This document shows, piece by piece, positions 18,710-28,670 of a DNA stretch of 64,000 bases. Source of the stretch: Paenibacillus sp. HB172176 (GTDB lineage Bacteria; Bacillota; Bacilli; Paenibacillales; Paenibacillaceae); contig NZ_JAATHD010000003.1 of NCBI RefSeq assembly GCF_011947265.1, positions 496,001 through 560,000 on the forward strand. Direction: 5' to 3'. Below the pieces are notes generated by a model, which saw nothing but the letters and a program-made list of their open reading frames with translations, searched no databases and was not told the DNA's origin. The translations under genes were made by a program, and so were the position numbers. Every line of letters begins with the position of its first letter. Position 1 is the stretch's first letter.

Positions 18710-20407
18710 ATGATACCTTTATGGAAAACATTGATGGTGAAGGAAGACCAACGCAAGACCTATTACATTGATCCTGTTCGAATCGTATGGCGTTCAGATA
18801 ATGAGGACGCAATCCTTACAGGAGCAGAGCTTCTTCTACAGGGGCAGGACGGCCAATCGATTCATGATTCATCGAAACGCAAGACATGCGTAGCTCGGCA
18901 TGCAGGCTCGGCTCCTGGCATTCTCTTGGATTTTGGGGTTGAGTTACACGGAGGCGTTCAGATCTGTGTAGCTATGGGCGGCAACAAAGAGAAATTGTCT
19001 GCTAGATTTCGTGTTCGTTTCGGTGAGTCTGTAATGGAGGCGATGAGCGAGCTAGGCGGCGAAACAAATGCAACGAATAATCATGCGACTCGCGACGGTG
19101 AATTTGAAGTCAGTTATATGGGAGCGGAAACAATTGGGAATTCAGGCTTCCGCTTCGTTCGAGTTGATTTTCTCGATGTGGCGCAATTCATACAAATCAT
19201 CAGTATTCGAGCTGCAGCCGTTATGCATGATGTTGAATATAAAGGCAGCTTTCGTTCAAATGATGAATTGTTGAATCAAATATGGGATACCGGGGCCTAT
19301 ACGGTTCATTTGAATATGCAGGATTACTTGTGGGACGGCATTAAGCGGGATCGGTTGGTTTGGGCTGGAGACATGCACCCCGAGACTTCGACGATTCAAG
19401 CCGTGTTTGGCTATCATGACGTCGTTCCGAAGAGCCTTGATTTTATGCGGGATGAATATCCTTTGCCGGAGTGGATGACCACATTCCCCACATACTCCAT
19501 CTGGTGGATATTGGTTCATCATGATTGGTATATGCACAATGGCGATCTCGCCTACTTATTGGAGCAGAAAGATTATATGACAGGATTATTGCGTCAATTG
19601 GCAGGTTGTATCCGTTCGGATGGCACCGTTGACATTTCGAATCCATTCCTGGACTGGCCATCCTTCGCCAATCCAGAAGGGGTGAAGGCAGGCGCGCATG
19701 CTTTATTTGTCTGGTGCATGAACGCAGGGGACAAGCTCTGCGGCATCCTGAATGATCCGGAGACAAAGGAGCTTTGCCGACAAGCTGCTCAGAGGCTTCG
19801 TCAAGTCGTTCCTAATCATAATCAAAGCAAACAGGCAGCTTCCTTGCTTGCTTTAACGGGCTTACTTGAACCGCAAGCGGTCAATGAAGAAGTGATTGCG
19901 CCTGACTCGCCTAGAGGTTACTCCACCTTCTACGGTTATTATATCTTGAAAGCTCGTGGAGAGGCGGGGGATATACAAGGCAGTCTTGACAGCATCCGCG
20001 CCTATTGGGGCGGAATGTTATCGCTGGGCGCGACAACCTTCTGGGAAGATTTCGATATCGATTGGCTGAATAATGCTGCGCGTATTGATGAGATCACACC
20101 CGAAGGGAGGGTTGATGTTCACGGCACATACGGCGGACATTGCTATCAGGGCTACCGTCATAGCTTATGCCATGGCTGGGCTTCGGGGCCGACTGCTTGG
20201 TTGACCGAATACGTATTAGGTGTTCGAGTGGAGGAGCCTGGTTGTCGGGCTCTGAGAGTGACTCCGCATTTAGGGGATTTGCAGTGGGTGGAAGGCACGT
20301 TCCCAACGCCTCTTGGCATTGTAAGCGTCAGGCATGAGAAATGCGAGGATGGTTCCATTCATACGAAAGTTGAAGCGCCGGAAGGCATCCGAATTATTCG
20401 AGAATAG
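18710..20407 (+). CDS. Alpha-L-rhamnosidase-like enzyme (GH78 type), 565 aa
   Basis: Probably removes terminal alpha-L-rhamnose from imported oligosaccharides. A beta-sandwich of about 170 residues (GSAPGILLDFGVELHGGVQI; GFRFVRVDF) precedes an (alpha/alpha)6 barrel. The barrel carries the acidic GH78 signature (YLWDGIKRDRLVWAGDMHPE), the WYMHNGD segment and a late catalytic-site-like FWEDFDIDW. A short C-terminal beta domain ends with LRVTPHLGDLQWVEGTFPTP, as in bacterial rhamnosidases. It has no signal peptide and is shorter than many GH78 enzymes because the extra N-terminal beta domains are absent. AAGGAG lies upstream of ATG 18710. Confidence 0.82.
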   Translation: MIPLWKTLMVKEDQRKTYYIDPVRIVWRSDNEDAILTGAELLLQGQDGQSIHDSSKRKTCVARHAGSAPGILLDFGVELHGGVQICVAMGGNKEKLSARFRVRFGESVMEAMSELGGETNATNNHATRDGEFEVSYMGAETIGNSGFRFVRVDFLDVAQFIQIISIRAAAVMHDVEYKGSFRSNDELLNQIWDTGAYTVHLNMQDYLWDGIKRDRLVWAGDMHPETSTIQAVFGYHDVVPKSLDFMRDEYPLPEWMTTFPTYSIWWILVHHDWYMHNGDLAYLLEQKDYMTGLLRQLAGCIRSDGTVDISNPFLDWPSFANPEGVKAGAHALFVWCMNAGDKLCGILNDPETKELCRQAAQRLRQVVPNHNQSKQAASLLALTGLLEPQAVNEEVIAPDSPRGYSTFYGYYILKARGEAGDIQGSLDSIRAYWGGMLSLGATTFWEDFDIDWLNNAARIDEITPEGRVDVHGTYGGHCYQGYRHSLCHGWASGPTAWLTEYVLGVRVEEPGCRALRVTPHLGDLQWVEGTFPTPLGIVSVRHEKCEDGSIHTKVEAPEGIRIIRE

Positions 20408-20418
20408 TTTTTCCTCAT

Positions 20419-20445
20419 CGGGACCATTGAGAGGCGCTGGTCCCG
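20419..20445 (+). terminator. Hairpin after the rhamnosidase operon
   Basis: CGGGACCA pairs with TGGTCCCG (8 bp, 11-base loop). No clear T-run follows, so it may be a weak terminator or a 3'-end stabiliser. Confidence 0.45.
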
Positions 20446-20463
20446 AGTTTAGGCAGGAGAAAA

Positions 20464-20477
20464 TGAAAACGTTTTAT
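20464..20477 (+). promoter_or_regulatory. cre-like site just upstream of the CBM3/SLH protein
   Basis: TGAAAACGTTTTAT matches TGWAARCGYTWNCW with one mismatch. It ends 25 bases before the ATG at 20503, a position expected for roadblock or start-site repression by CcpA. Binding is inferred. Confidence 0.55.
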
Positions 20478-20502
20478 TTGTCCTATTAAGAAAGGGGATA
20501 TT

Positions 20503-23500
20503 ATGTTAAATAAAATGAGCTTTAAAAAGACGGTAACGCTACTGGCATTAATGGCTATTCTTATTTCTTCGTTGTTGCAGGGAAATTCCTCCATTGTTAT
20601 GGCTGCTGAAGAAGTGTCGTCTGCTGACATTGCGGCGGGTATCGATCCTTCAATTCATATTCAGATGTATAATATGAATCTTACGGATGAAACAGATGAA
20701 ATAAAGGCAAGCTTCAAGCTAACGAATACAGGAACGGAATCCGCTAATCTGCAAGACATCAAAGTTCGTTACTATTTTACAAGTGACGGATCAAATGTTT
20801 TAAGTTATGAAAGCGATTCATCAAGCTCTACGATAGAACATTCATTCCTGGGAAACTTTGTGAAACTTCCAGAAACGTCGCCCAATGCCGATTATTATTT
20901 CGAAATGGGGTTTGATGAGTTTGCAGGCACTTTAGCTGCAGGAGAACATATTGCATTTCATGTGAGCATTCATAAAAACATAGAGGGTAACTTTAAGCAA
21001 TCAAACGACTATTCCTTTAATGAAACAGCGTCAGACTATGCGGATTGGAATAAGGCTACTGCTTACTATGGAGGTTCCCTGATCTGGGGGGATGAAATTT
21101 CCGTCCTTGCACCTCCATCTGAAAACTATGCACTGAATAAAACAGTGACGGCATCCTCCATTCTATCCACTTCGGAAGCTGGCGGGATTGAAGGATGGGC
21201 GTTGAACAATGTTGTAGATGGCGAAAGACGCAGCGTGGATGGTTCGTTTATAGGCTGGAGCAGCGGCGAGGGAGATAATCAATGGATCAAAATTGACATT
21301 GGATCTTCTCAGTTGATTAACCGGGTTGATCTCTATGCGATCAACTGGTTATCCGATACTCGCGGAAGGAACGGCATAGTGGGCGAGGGATTCCCGGTAG
21401 ATTTTACAATACAAGTATCTGAAGACAATGCGAGCTGGACAACGGTGTCTGCGCAAACCAACGTGCTGAGACCAACGGAATCTCGCAATTCGTACTGGTT
21501 TGATGCCATTCAAGCCCGTTATGTAAAGGTAGAGACAACAAAGAACAGGAAAATGAGCACGGTATCTGGCATTAGGGCGGCATTGTCTGAAATAGAAGTG
21601 TATAATGACGGTTCTTATGAAGCGCCTTCGTCAGCGCCAACCGTTCCTTCAACCGGGAGGGCAATGATTACACCCGAAGAATTTACAGGCGCTATCCAGA
21701 ATCCATTAATGGGTATGGCTGAGAAGGACTTCAGCGTAAATTTAAGTACAGGTTGGCCTCTGGATTATAATCCATGGTCGTCGCTTGCAATGACTTATAT
21801 TCCATGGGATTTGTTGGAAGATGACGTGGATGACACGATTGAAAAAATCGAACAATACTCCAATGAAAGATGGCGGGGGCAGGATACAAACGGCAACTGG
21901 GTTTCTTATGAAGATTATAATATGAAGGTTATTCCCCGCGTTTATTTAAAATTCCCTTCAGACGTATTTCATGGATTGGAAGGCGACCACTGGCCAGCGG
22001 ACATGAATGCAAATGATTTAACGAGCAGCGAATTCGACAAAAGGTTAAAGCGGTTACTTCAGCGTTTGGGAGCTTTGTGGGACAATGATCCCAGAGTCGC
22101 TTATATACAGATGGGTATTTACGGGACATGGGGAGAACAGCATGGTACGGGCGTTCCCGAATATGTTGATGCCTACTTCCACCAATATTTTCCTAACAAA
22201 AAGGTTGAGGTACGTTATGAGGGACATGATGAATATTCCTTCGGGCAATATAACGACTCCATAGCTAATATGAAGGTCATATCCAATTGGAAGAAGCAGG
22301 AGATAGGCGGGGAAACTGCCTATGACTACAACGGTGCGGACCTGCTCGGAACGAATCCTCATCTAACGATGCTGGAAAATTCTAATAATGCAGCCAATAT
22401 GATAAGAAACGTCCATGCTACGTATCTCACATGGATTGGAGAATACACTTATCGTATTGATCCAGGTTATCCCGGGTTGCCGGCCTATTACGAAAATAAA
22501 GAAGTGCTCGAAGCCGGAGCGGAAAAGATACAGAAGGCTTTTGGCTATAGATATGTCATTACGGACTTTAATTACCCTACGCAGGTTGATCCAGGGCAGG
22601 ACTTTGTCGTGCAGTTTAAGGTAAAAAATACGGGAGCAGCTCCTATGTACTACAATTGGCCGGTCCAATTGAGCTTGAAGGATCCTCAGACCGGTGAAAT
22701 CGTATGGAGCGATACCTTCAACAATCTTGATATTAGAGATTGGCTGCCGGGGGAAGGATACGAAAGTTGGGATAAATCCAATAAGGGGAATTGGAGTCAA
22801 TCAGTGCTGGATTACTTTTCGCCGCCACAAGAGTATACTGTAGCGAACACATTCCATCTGCCGTCAAGTATTACAGCCAACAAGGACTATATGATTCAGT
22901 TGGCTGTTCTGGATCCGGCGGGGAATGTGCCTAGCCTGCGTTTTGCCATTCAGAACTACAAATATGGCGGTTACTCTCCGATGGGATACATGGGGGTAAG
23001 TCAGGAGCCGGAATCGATTACGATCGATCCATCTTATTTTGACAGTCCCGCGAAGGATATTTCCTTGCGCTACTATACCGCCAACAGCCCATCCCAATCC
23101 GAGTCGAGCAGACTTTCGACTGTAACGGTTTCCGGGTCAAATCCTGTCATTTATGTTGAGGGTGGAGACGATTTCAACTTGGATCAACTGACAATAACAG
23201 GCGAGGATCAATTCGGTCATGCCCACAATGTAATGACCGGTATTCCGGTAACCTGGTCTATAACATCCGGCGATTCACATGCAACGCTATTGGGAAATAA
23301 ACTGGTTCCGGTTAGTCCGGGTCAAGGTACGATAACGGCTACGCTGGATGGTGTGACCAGCAATGAATTTGAATTTCATGTGGAACAAACATCAAATACA
23401 GGTGCAATTGCTGGAACGATACAAGACAATTTCGGGCGTTTGCTCCAAGGCGTCCAGGTAAGCGTAACTGTAGATGGAAATGATTACACCGGGATAACTG

Positions 23501-26500
23501 ATGTTACAGGAGTCTACAATATAGCGAATGTGCCGATTGGGACTGGTTATACGGTGACGGCAACTGGTGACGGCTATCAAGAGGCGATGGCTCTCGGGAT
23601 AGAGGTGACAGGAGCCACTACCACCTCGGTCAATCTGACGATGCTTGTCGCTCCGGCTGGTCATTTCAATGACGATTTCTCGGGCGGCAGCGGGAATTGG
23701 ACGCCGGGAACTGGAACCTGGACCGTAAGTGATGGGGAATATATTCAGTCAGCCGGCTCTAACAAGAACTCCTGGCAGTACTCTACAGCGATTACAGGAA
23801 AGGTCTGGTATGACGCAACATATGAAGTGGATCTGAAAGTCGGTCCAAGCAATACAAGTTGGGCTTCCTTCATGTTCAGGAAGCAAAAGCAAAGCGACTC
23901 AGCAAACAACAGCGGTTATTTCGTGGAATTAACAAGCACGGGGAAGGTTGAACTCATTAAAGCCGGGAAATCGGTCACATCGCTTGCGAAAGTTGAAAAT
24001 GTTATATCGGATGTGACGCAATTCCATCATCTGAAGATTGTCACTGAAGGAAGCAATATCAAGGTATTTATCGATAACGATACGGCACCGGTCATTGATG
24101 TGAATGATACGACCTATCTATATGGATATGCCGGTCTAGGAAACGGCGGAGCTGAGTGGCACTACGATAATGTTACAGTTACAACCAGCATTAGCACCAG
24201 TACTGTTGCCGGGAATGTGTCAGACATTTCTGGAAAACCGATTCAAGGAGCAAATGTAATCCTCTCTAATGGCGAAAGTGATTACAGTGTAGTGACGGAT
24301 GCTGCAGGGAACTATAGCATATCCGATGTACCTGTGGGAACCGAATATACATTGACTGTAAGCAAATCTGGCTACGAGGAAGAAATTGCTTCGGCGATCA
24401 ATGTGAATGAGGATAATGGAACTATCGTTAACTTTAGCATGAGGAGCAATTTATCAGGGATCTTCAATGATGATTTTAGCGATGGGGACGGAAAATGGTC
24501 TCCAGGCGATGGAAATTGGACGGTTGCTGACGGTAAATATGTTCAGACCCAAATAGGTGGCAATAACTCATGGAGGTATATGTCGGCGATTTCAGGGAAA
24601 ATGTGGGATGATGCGACCTATGAAGTGGATATTGAGTATGGCGAAGGTGAAAATTGGGGAGCTTTCTTATTCAGAAAGTCCAACCAAGATGATCACATCA
24701 ATAACAGCGGCTATTTTGTCGATTGGCAGTATAGCGGAGAAATTGAGTTGTGCAAAGCTGGTCATACCATTAATTGTATAGCTACTGCCCAAAGAAATAC
24801 AGATTGGTCGCAGATGCATCATCTTAAGATTGTCAATATAGGAAGCAATATTAAGGTTTATGTTGATCATGAGAACGCCCCAATCATCGACGTAGACGAT
24901 GATACCTTCAAGGTTGGATATGCTAGTCTAGGAGCGAACGGAAGCAAGTGGATATTTGACAATGTGAAAATCACGACAGATTTTGAGGCAGAAGATACAA
25001 CGCCGCCGGGAGAGGTGACGGAGCAACAAGTCGAAACAGGGGACGGGCAGCTGGTCTTGAGCTGGACCGACCCAACAGACTCAGACTTGTCTTCGATCAA
25101 GATTAGCGGGTACGGTGAGACGGTGACCGACGCTGTATATGTGAACAAAGGGGTTGAAACGTATGCCGTTGCAGGATTAGAAAATGGAACGGTGTACAAG
25201 TTCGTCATTGCCGCAATAGATACAAACGATAATGAATCAGTTGGTATCGTGGTTGAAGGCACCCCAAGAACACCAAGCAACAATGATGATGACGATGATG
25301 ATGAAACCGATCAATCGTCATCGCCAGATCCATCGGATAATAATACGACGGATAACCCTGAAGAGACAATAGATGATACAGAGACAGATATAATGAATGG
25401 TCTAGTGGCCGTGAATCCGACAGTGAATAACGATGGAAAGGCAACGGTCAAGCTCGACGCAGAAATCGTGAAGCGTGCGCTAAAGCAAACAACTGGCGAT
25501 AAGCTTCAGATTACAGTAGAAGCAGATGAGGGAATGAATGAAGTGGAAGTCAGTATTCCAGTTCATGAACTTCTCAGCAATGGAACTGCGTCGGTCAACA
25601 TGATCGAGGTTGACACAGGTTTAGCTACATTGTCTGTATCCACGGAACTGATTTCGAAAGGATCAGAAACAGTGAATCAGGTTGTGATTTCAGTAGCGAA
25701 AGCCGATATATCGAGTTTGTCGGCAGAAACGCAAACAAAGCTGAAGGATGTTGCGGTGTATGACTTCAACCTCTCTGTAGATGGGGAGAAGATTAGCGAG
25801 TTCGATGGTAGAAGTGATGTGCAGGTGGCTATACCTTATGAACTTCAACCGGCTGAGAACCCGAACCAGGTTGTGATTTATTATCTCAACAATAACGGAG
25901 TATTAGAGGTGGTGAAGAACGGCCGCTACAATGAAGCAACAGACAAGGTAGAATTCAAGCCTGCGCACTTCAGTAAGTATGCAGCAGTATATAATCATAT
26001 AAGCTTCAATGATGTAACGACAGCATGGTCGAAGGCTCCGATTGAAGCGCTGGCTGCAAGAGGTATTGTTAGCGGAGATGGTGATGGCACATTCCGACCT
26101 GAAAGCCAAGTGACAAGATCGGAGTTTCTCACGATGCTGCTGAACTTGTTCGAGTTGACTGCCCCGCAGACCGCAGCTTCTGCCACGTTCAGTGACGTGC
26201 AGAGCGATGCGTGGTATGCGGATGAAGTCGCAGCTGCACTAGAGTTAGGCATCGTGAATGGACGAACGGATGGCACATTTGACCCTGAAGACAGCATAAT
26301 GAGGCAGGATATGGCGGTTATGGCGTATCATGCTGCAGCGGTGGCAGGACATATAATGAAAGACTCTTCCAATGGAGCGCCATTTGCGGATGGAGATCAA
26401 ATCGACGAATATGCCCGCGAGGCAGTGGCGGCAATGAAGGCCTCAGAAGTCATTCACGGAATGGATAATGGGGAATTCATTCCGAATGGCATAGTTACTC

Positions 26501-26547
26501 GCTCCCAGGCTGCTGTCGTGATCTACAATCTTTTAGTTTCAATGTAA
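20503..26547 (+). CDS. SLH-anchored CBM3 / F5-8C / DUF4832 multidomain protein, 2014 aa
   Basis: Large exported surface protein. After a signal peptide (about 1-36, ending VMAAEE) come a CBM3-type domain (about 48-205; QSNDYSFNETASDYADWNK is the family signature), an F5/8C discoidin domain (about 207-370) and a DUF4832-type putative hydrolase (about 386-835; MGIYGTWGEQHG, YLTWIGEY). Next is an Ig-like domain, then two tandem copies of a carboxypeptidase-regulatory-like domain plus a LamG-like jelly roll (about 966-1230 and 1235-1495). An FN3-like domain, an acidic Asp-rich linker, a pre-SLH domain and three SLH repeats (about 1829-2014) end the chain. ATG 20503 follows AAAGGGGA. It probably pins the cell to plant wall while acting on side chains; catalysis by the DUF4832 domain is unproven. 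Confidence 0.85.
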   Translation: MLNKMSFKKTVTLLALMAILISSLLQGNSSIVMAAEEVSSADIAAGIDPSIHIQMYNMNLTDETDEIKASFKLTNTGTESANLQDIKVRYYFTSDGSNVLSYESDSSSSTIEHSFLGNFVKLPETSPNADYYFEMGFDEFAGTLAAGEHIAFHVSIHKNIEGNFKQSNDYSFNETASDYADWNKATAYYGGSLIWGDEISVLAPPSENYALNKTVTASSILSTSEAGGIEGWALNNVVDGERRSVDGSFIGWSSGEGDNQWIKIDIGSSQLINRVDLYAINWLSDTRGRNGIVGEGFPVDFTIQVSEDNASWTTVSAQTNVLRPTESRNSYWFDAIQARYVKVETTKNRKMSTVSGIRAALSEIEVYNDGSYEAPSSAPTVPSTGRAMITPEEFTGAIQNPLMGMAEKDFSVNLSTGWPLDYNPWSSLAMTYIPWDLLEDDVDDTIEKIEQYSNERWRGQDTNGNWVSYEDYNMKVIPRVYLKFPSDVFHGLEGDHWPADMNANDLTSSEFDKRLKRLLQRLGALWDNDPRVAYIQMGIYGTWGEQHGTGVPEYVDAYFHQYFPNKKVEVRYEGHDEYSFGQYNDSIANMKVISNWKKQEIGGETAYDYNGADLLGTNPHLTMLENSNNAANMIRNVHATYLTWIGEYTYRIDPGYPGLPAYYENKEVLEAGAEKIQKAFGYRYVITDFNYPTQVDPGQDFVVQFKVKNTGAAPMYYNWPVQLSLKDPQTGEIVWSDTFNNLDIRDWLPGEGYESWDKSNKGNWSQSVLDYFSPPQEYTVANTFHLPSSITANKDYMIQLAVLDPAGNVPSLRFAIQNYKYGGYSPMGYMGVSQEPESITIDPSYFDSPAKDISLRYYTANSPSQSESSRLSTVTVSGSNPVIYVEGGDDFNLDQLTITGEDQFGHAHNVMTGIPVTWSITSGDSHATLLGNKLVPVSPGQGTITATLDGVTSNEFEFHVEQTSNTGAIAGTIQDNFGRLLQGVQVSVTVDGNDYTGITDVTGVYNIANVPIGTGYTVTATGDGYQEAMALGIEVTGATTTSVNLTMLVAPAGHFNDDFSGGSGNWTPGTGTWTVSDGEYIQSAGSNKNSWQYSTAITGKVWYDATYEVDLKVGPSNTSWASFMFRKQKQSDSANNSGYFVELTSTGKVELIKAGKSVTSLAKVENVISDVTQFHHLKIVTEGSNIKVFIDNDTAPVIDVNDTTYLYGYAGLGNGGAEWHYDNVTVTTSISTSTVAGNVSDISGKPIQGANVILSNGESDYSVVTDAAGNYSISDVPVGTEYTLTVSKSGYEEEIASAINVNEDNGTIVNFSMRSNLSGIFNDDFSDGDGKWSPGDGNWTVADGKYVQTQIGGNNSWRYMSAISGKMWDDATYEVDIEYGEGENWGAFLFRKSNQDDHINNSGYFVDWQYSGEIELCKAGHTINCIATAQRNTDWSQMHHLKIVNIGSNIKVYVDHENAPIIDVDDDTFKVGYASLGANGSKWIFDNVKITTDFEAEDTTPPGEVTEQQVETGDGQLVLSWTDPTDSDLSSIKISGYGETVTDAVYVNKGVETYAVAGLENGTVYKFVIAAIDTNDNESVGIVVEGTPRTPSNNDDDDDDETDQSSSPDPSDNNTTDNPEETIDDTETDIMNGLVAVNPTVNNDGKATVKLDAEIVKRALKQTTGDKLQITVEADEGMNEVEVSIPVHELLSNGTASVNMIEVDTGLATLSVSTELISKGSETVNQVVISVAKADISSLSAETQTKLKDVAVYDFNLSVDGEKISEFDGRSDVQVAIPYELQPAENPNQVVIYYLNNNGVLEVVKNGRYNEATDKVEFKPAHFSKYAAVYNHISFNDVTTAWSKAPIEALAARGIVSGDGDGTFRPESQVTRSEFLTMLLNLFELTAPQTAASATFSDVQSDAWYADEVAAALELGIVNGRTDGTFDPEDSIMRQDMAVMAYHAAAVAGHIMKDSSNGAPFADGDQIDEYAREAVAAMKASEVIHGMDNGEFIPNGIVTRSQAAVVIYNLLVSM

Positions 26548-26560
26548 CCCTAGAAGAAAA

Positions 26561-26594
26561 AAATCCCTTCCCGGTACAGACCGGGAAGGGATTT
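26561..26594 (+). terminator. Strong terminator after the CBM3/SLH gene
   Basis: A perfect 15-bp stem (AAATCCCTTCCCGGT with its complement) encloses a 4-base loop and is followed by TTTTGC. It separates the gene at 20503 from the next ABC operon. Confidence 0.92.
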
Positions 26595-26707
26595 TGCAAT
26601 TTTGCATGAACGATCACAACAAATGACAATGAATGCAAGTGATGACTATACAGATGATAACAACTGCAGCGCTGCCCCCGGTTTTCGATCTAGTTAATTC
26701 AGGACTA

Positions 26708-26736
26708 TCGACCGTAATCGGGACCTTCGATATGAT
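26708..26736 (+). promoter_or_regulatory. Candidate sigma-A promoter for the first LplBCA-type operon
   Basis: TCGACC, a 17-base spacer and TATGAT lie 44 bases before ATG 26780. The -10 box matches 5 of 6 consensus positions and the -35 box 4 of 6. Confidence 0.5.
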
Positions 26737-26779
26737 GAGGCTATCCATTTGGTCATGACATGTGAAAGGAAGGGTCCCC

Positions 26780-27736
26780 ATGCAGAAAAGCCTGAAAGTC
26801 CAAATAACGGAAAGGTCTGCCCTACGATCATCATCGATACTCCCTGGAAGATTGCTCCGCAATCGCTGGCTTTATTTTATGGTATTTCCCGGTTTGTTGT
26901 ATTTTCTTATTTTCAAGTATTGGCCGATGTACGGCATCTTCATTTCGTTTAAGAATTATCAACCATTTTTAGGATTCTGGGACAGTCCATTCGTGGGGCT
27001 CAAGCACTTTGATCGATTGTTCAACGATTCCAATTTTCTGATTCTTTTTCGAAATACGTTAATTCTTGCTGCGTACAATATTTTGTTTTTCTTCCCGCTG
27101 CCTATCGTTATCGCACTCATGCTTAATGAACTAAGAAGAGAGATAATAAAGCGATTTATCCAGACGTTAATTTATATTCCGCATTTCATGTCTTGGGTGG
27201 TCGTAGTCGGAATCGCTTATATGTTCTTCACAACGGAAGGCGGCATTGCCAATGAATTATTGGTGCAGATGGGTGGAGAGAAAATCAATTTCCTCATCAG
27301 CAACGATTGGTTCAGAACGATGATTACTGCCGAGGTTGTGTGGAAGGAAACGGGCTGGGGTACAATCATTTTTTTAGCTGCGCTGTCTGGCGTCGATCCT
27401 CAGCTTTATGAGGCTGCAAGAATGGATGGGGCAAATCGCTTTCGCCAAATGTGGCATATTACGTTGCCGGCTATCCGCAGCACTATCATTATTCTGCTTA
27501 TCCTTCGTCTAGGGCATTTTCTGGACAATGGTTTTGAACAAATTTTCTTAATGTTAAATGCGATGAATCGCGATGTGGGAGAAGTGTTCGATACGTATGT
27601 CTATTCCGTGGGCATTAGTCAAGGACAGTACAGCTTCAGTACGGCGGTTGGTTTGTTCAAATCGGTTGTCGGATTAATTCTGGTTGTTATCGCTAATTAT
27701 TCGGCGAAGAAATTCGGTGAAGAAGGAATTTACTAG
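26780..27736 (+). CDS. LplB-type oligosaccharide ABC permease (cassette 1), 318 aa
   Basis: Membrane subunit of an LplB/YtcP-class importer. The family marks are LYFMVFPGLLYFLIFKYWPM near the N-terminus, FKNYQPFLG, the EAA loop QLYEAARMDGANRFRQMWHITLP and the C-terminus YSVGISQGQYSFSTAVGLFKS. Six hydrophobic segments are visible. ATG 26780 has AAAGGAAGGG five bases upstream and is preferred to GTG 26762. It is first in the operon with 27752 (LplC type) and 28671 (binding protein), and is a close paralogue of the permease at 37469. The ATPase is not encoded nearby. Confidence 0.93.
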   Translation: MQKSLKVQITERSALRSSSILPGRLLRNRWLYFMVFPGLLYFLIFKYWPMYGIFISFKNYQPFLGFWDSPFVGLKHFDRLFNDSNFLILFRNTLILAAYNILFFFPLPIVIALMLNELRREIIKRFIQTLIYIPHFMSWVVVVGIAYMFFTTEGGIANELLVQMGGEKINFLISNDWFRTMITAEVVWKETGWGTIIFLAALSGVDPQLYEAARMDGANRFRQMWHITLPAIRSTIIILLILRLGHFLDNGFEQIFLMLNAMNRDVGEVFDTYVYSVGISQGQYSFSTAVGLFKSVVGLILVVIANYSAKKFGEEGIY

Positions 27737-27751
27737 GGAGGAGATCGCAAC

Positions 27752-28633
27752 ATGCCAATCAAGGAAAGCTGGGGAGGAAAGATGTTTAGCGGTCTCAATA
27801 TCGCAATATTGCTCCTGTTTGCTTTGATGACAATTGTTCCGTTTATTTATGTGGTTGCCGGATCGTTTGCAACGCAGAAGGAGCTGCTGCAGCGAGGTTT
27901 TATCTTATTTCCAACGGAGTTTTCGTTCGATGCCTACAAGTATATTTTCTCAACCCAGACACTGGTTCGAAGTTTACTTGTTACGGTTTACATTACGGTT
28001 GTAGGAACGTTGATTAATATATTCTTCACCTGTCTAATGGCTTATCCGCTTGCTCGCAAGGATATGGATTTCCGCAAACCGATTCTAATGCTCGTTGTAT
28101 TCACAATGTTGTTCAGCGGTGGAATGATTCCTACCTTCCTGGTTGTAAGACAACTCGGAATGATCGATACGTACTGGTCTCTATTAATTCCGGGCGCAAT
28201 CAGCGCATTCAATCTCATTATTATTCGTAACTTCTTCCAACAGCTTCCCGATGGTTTGGAGGAGTCGGCCAAGATCGATGGCTGCAATGATCTCGGAATA
28301 TTCTTAAGAATTGTGCTGCCCTTATCCATGCCGGCTATTGCGACTTTTTCGTTATTTTATGCGGTAGGGCATTGGAATACCTTCTTCAATGCGGTGTTGT
28401 ATATTAACGACAATACCAAATGGCCGATTCAAGTGCTCTTACGTCAAATTGTTATCTTGGCTTCCGGCGGAATCGGGGATTCCACGGCTATGGAAGCAGA
28501 TTATGTCGCTCCGCCGGAGCAATCGGTGAAGATGGCGGTTATAGTGGTCTCAACCCTTCCGATTCTTCTTGTATATCCGTTTTTGCAGAAGCACTTTGCC
28601 AAAGGGGTATTGCTAGGCTCGGTCAAGGGATGA
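27752..28633 (+). CDS. LplC-type oligosaccharide ABC permease (cassette 1), 293 aa
   Basis: Second membrane subunit of cassette 1. It shows the LplC/YtcP marks VPFIYVVAGSFAT, MLFSGGMIPTFLVV, the EAA loop GLEESAKIDGCNDLGIFLRIVLP and the C-terminus HFAKGVLLGSVKG. GGGAGGAG lies before ATG 27752, 15 bases after the previous stop. It is a paralogue of the permease at 38445, where the same motifs recur in the same order, so the two cassettes come from one duplication or from related imports. Confidence 0.93.
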   Translation: MPIKESWGGKMFSGLNIAILLLFALMTIVPFIYVVAGSFATQKELLQRGFILFPTEFSFDAYKYIFSTQTLVRSLLVTVYITVVGTLINIFFTCLMAYPLARKDMDFRKPILMLVVFTMLFSGGMIPTFLVVRQLGMIDTYWSLLIPGAISAFNLIIIRNFFQQLPDGLEESAKIDGCNDLGIFLRIVLPLSMPAIATFSLFYAVGHWNTFFNAVLYINDNTKWPIQVLLRQIVILASGGIGDSTAMEADYVAPPEQSVKMAVIVVSTLPILLVYPFLQKHFAKGVLLGSVKG

Positions 28634-28670
28634 AGATATAATGATTAAAGCGAAAAGGGAGGAATTCAAC

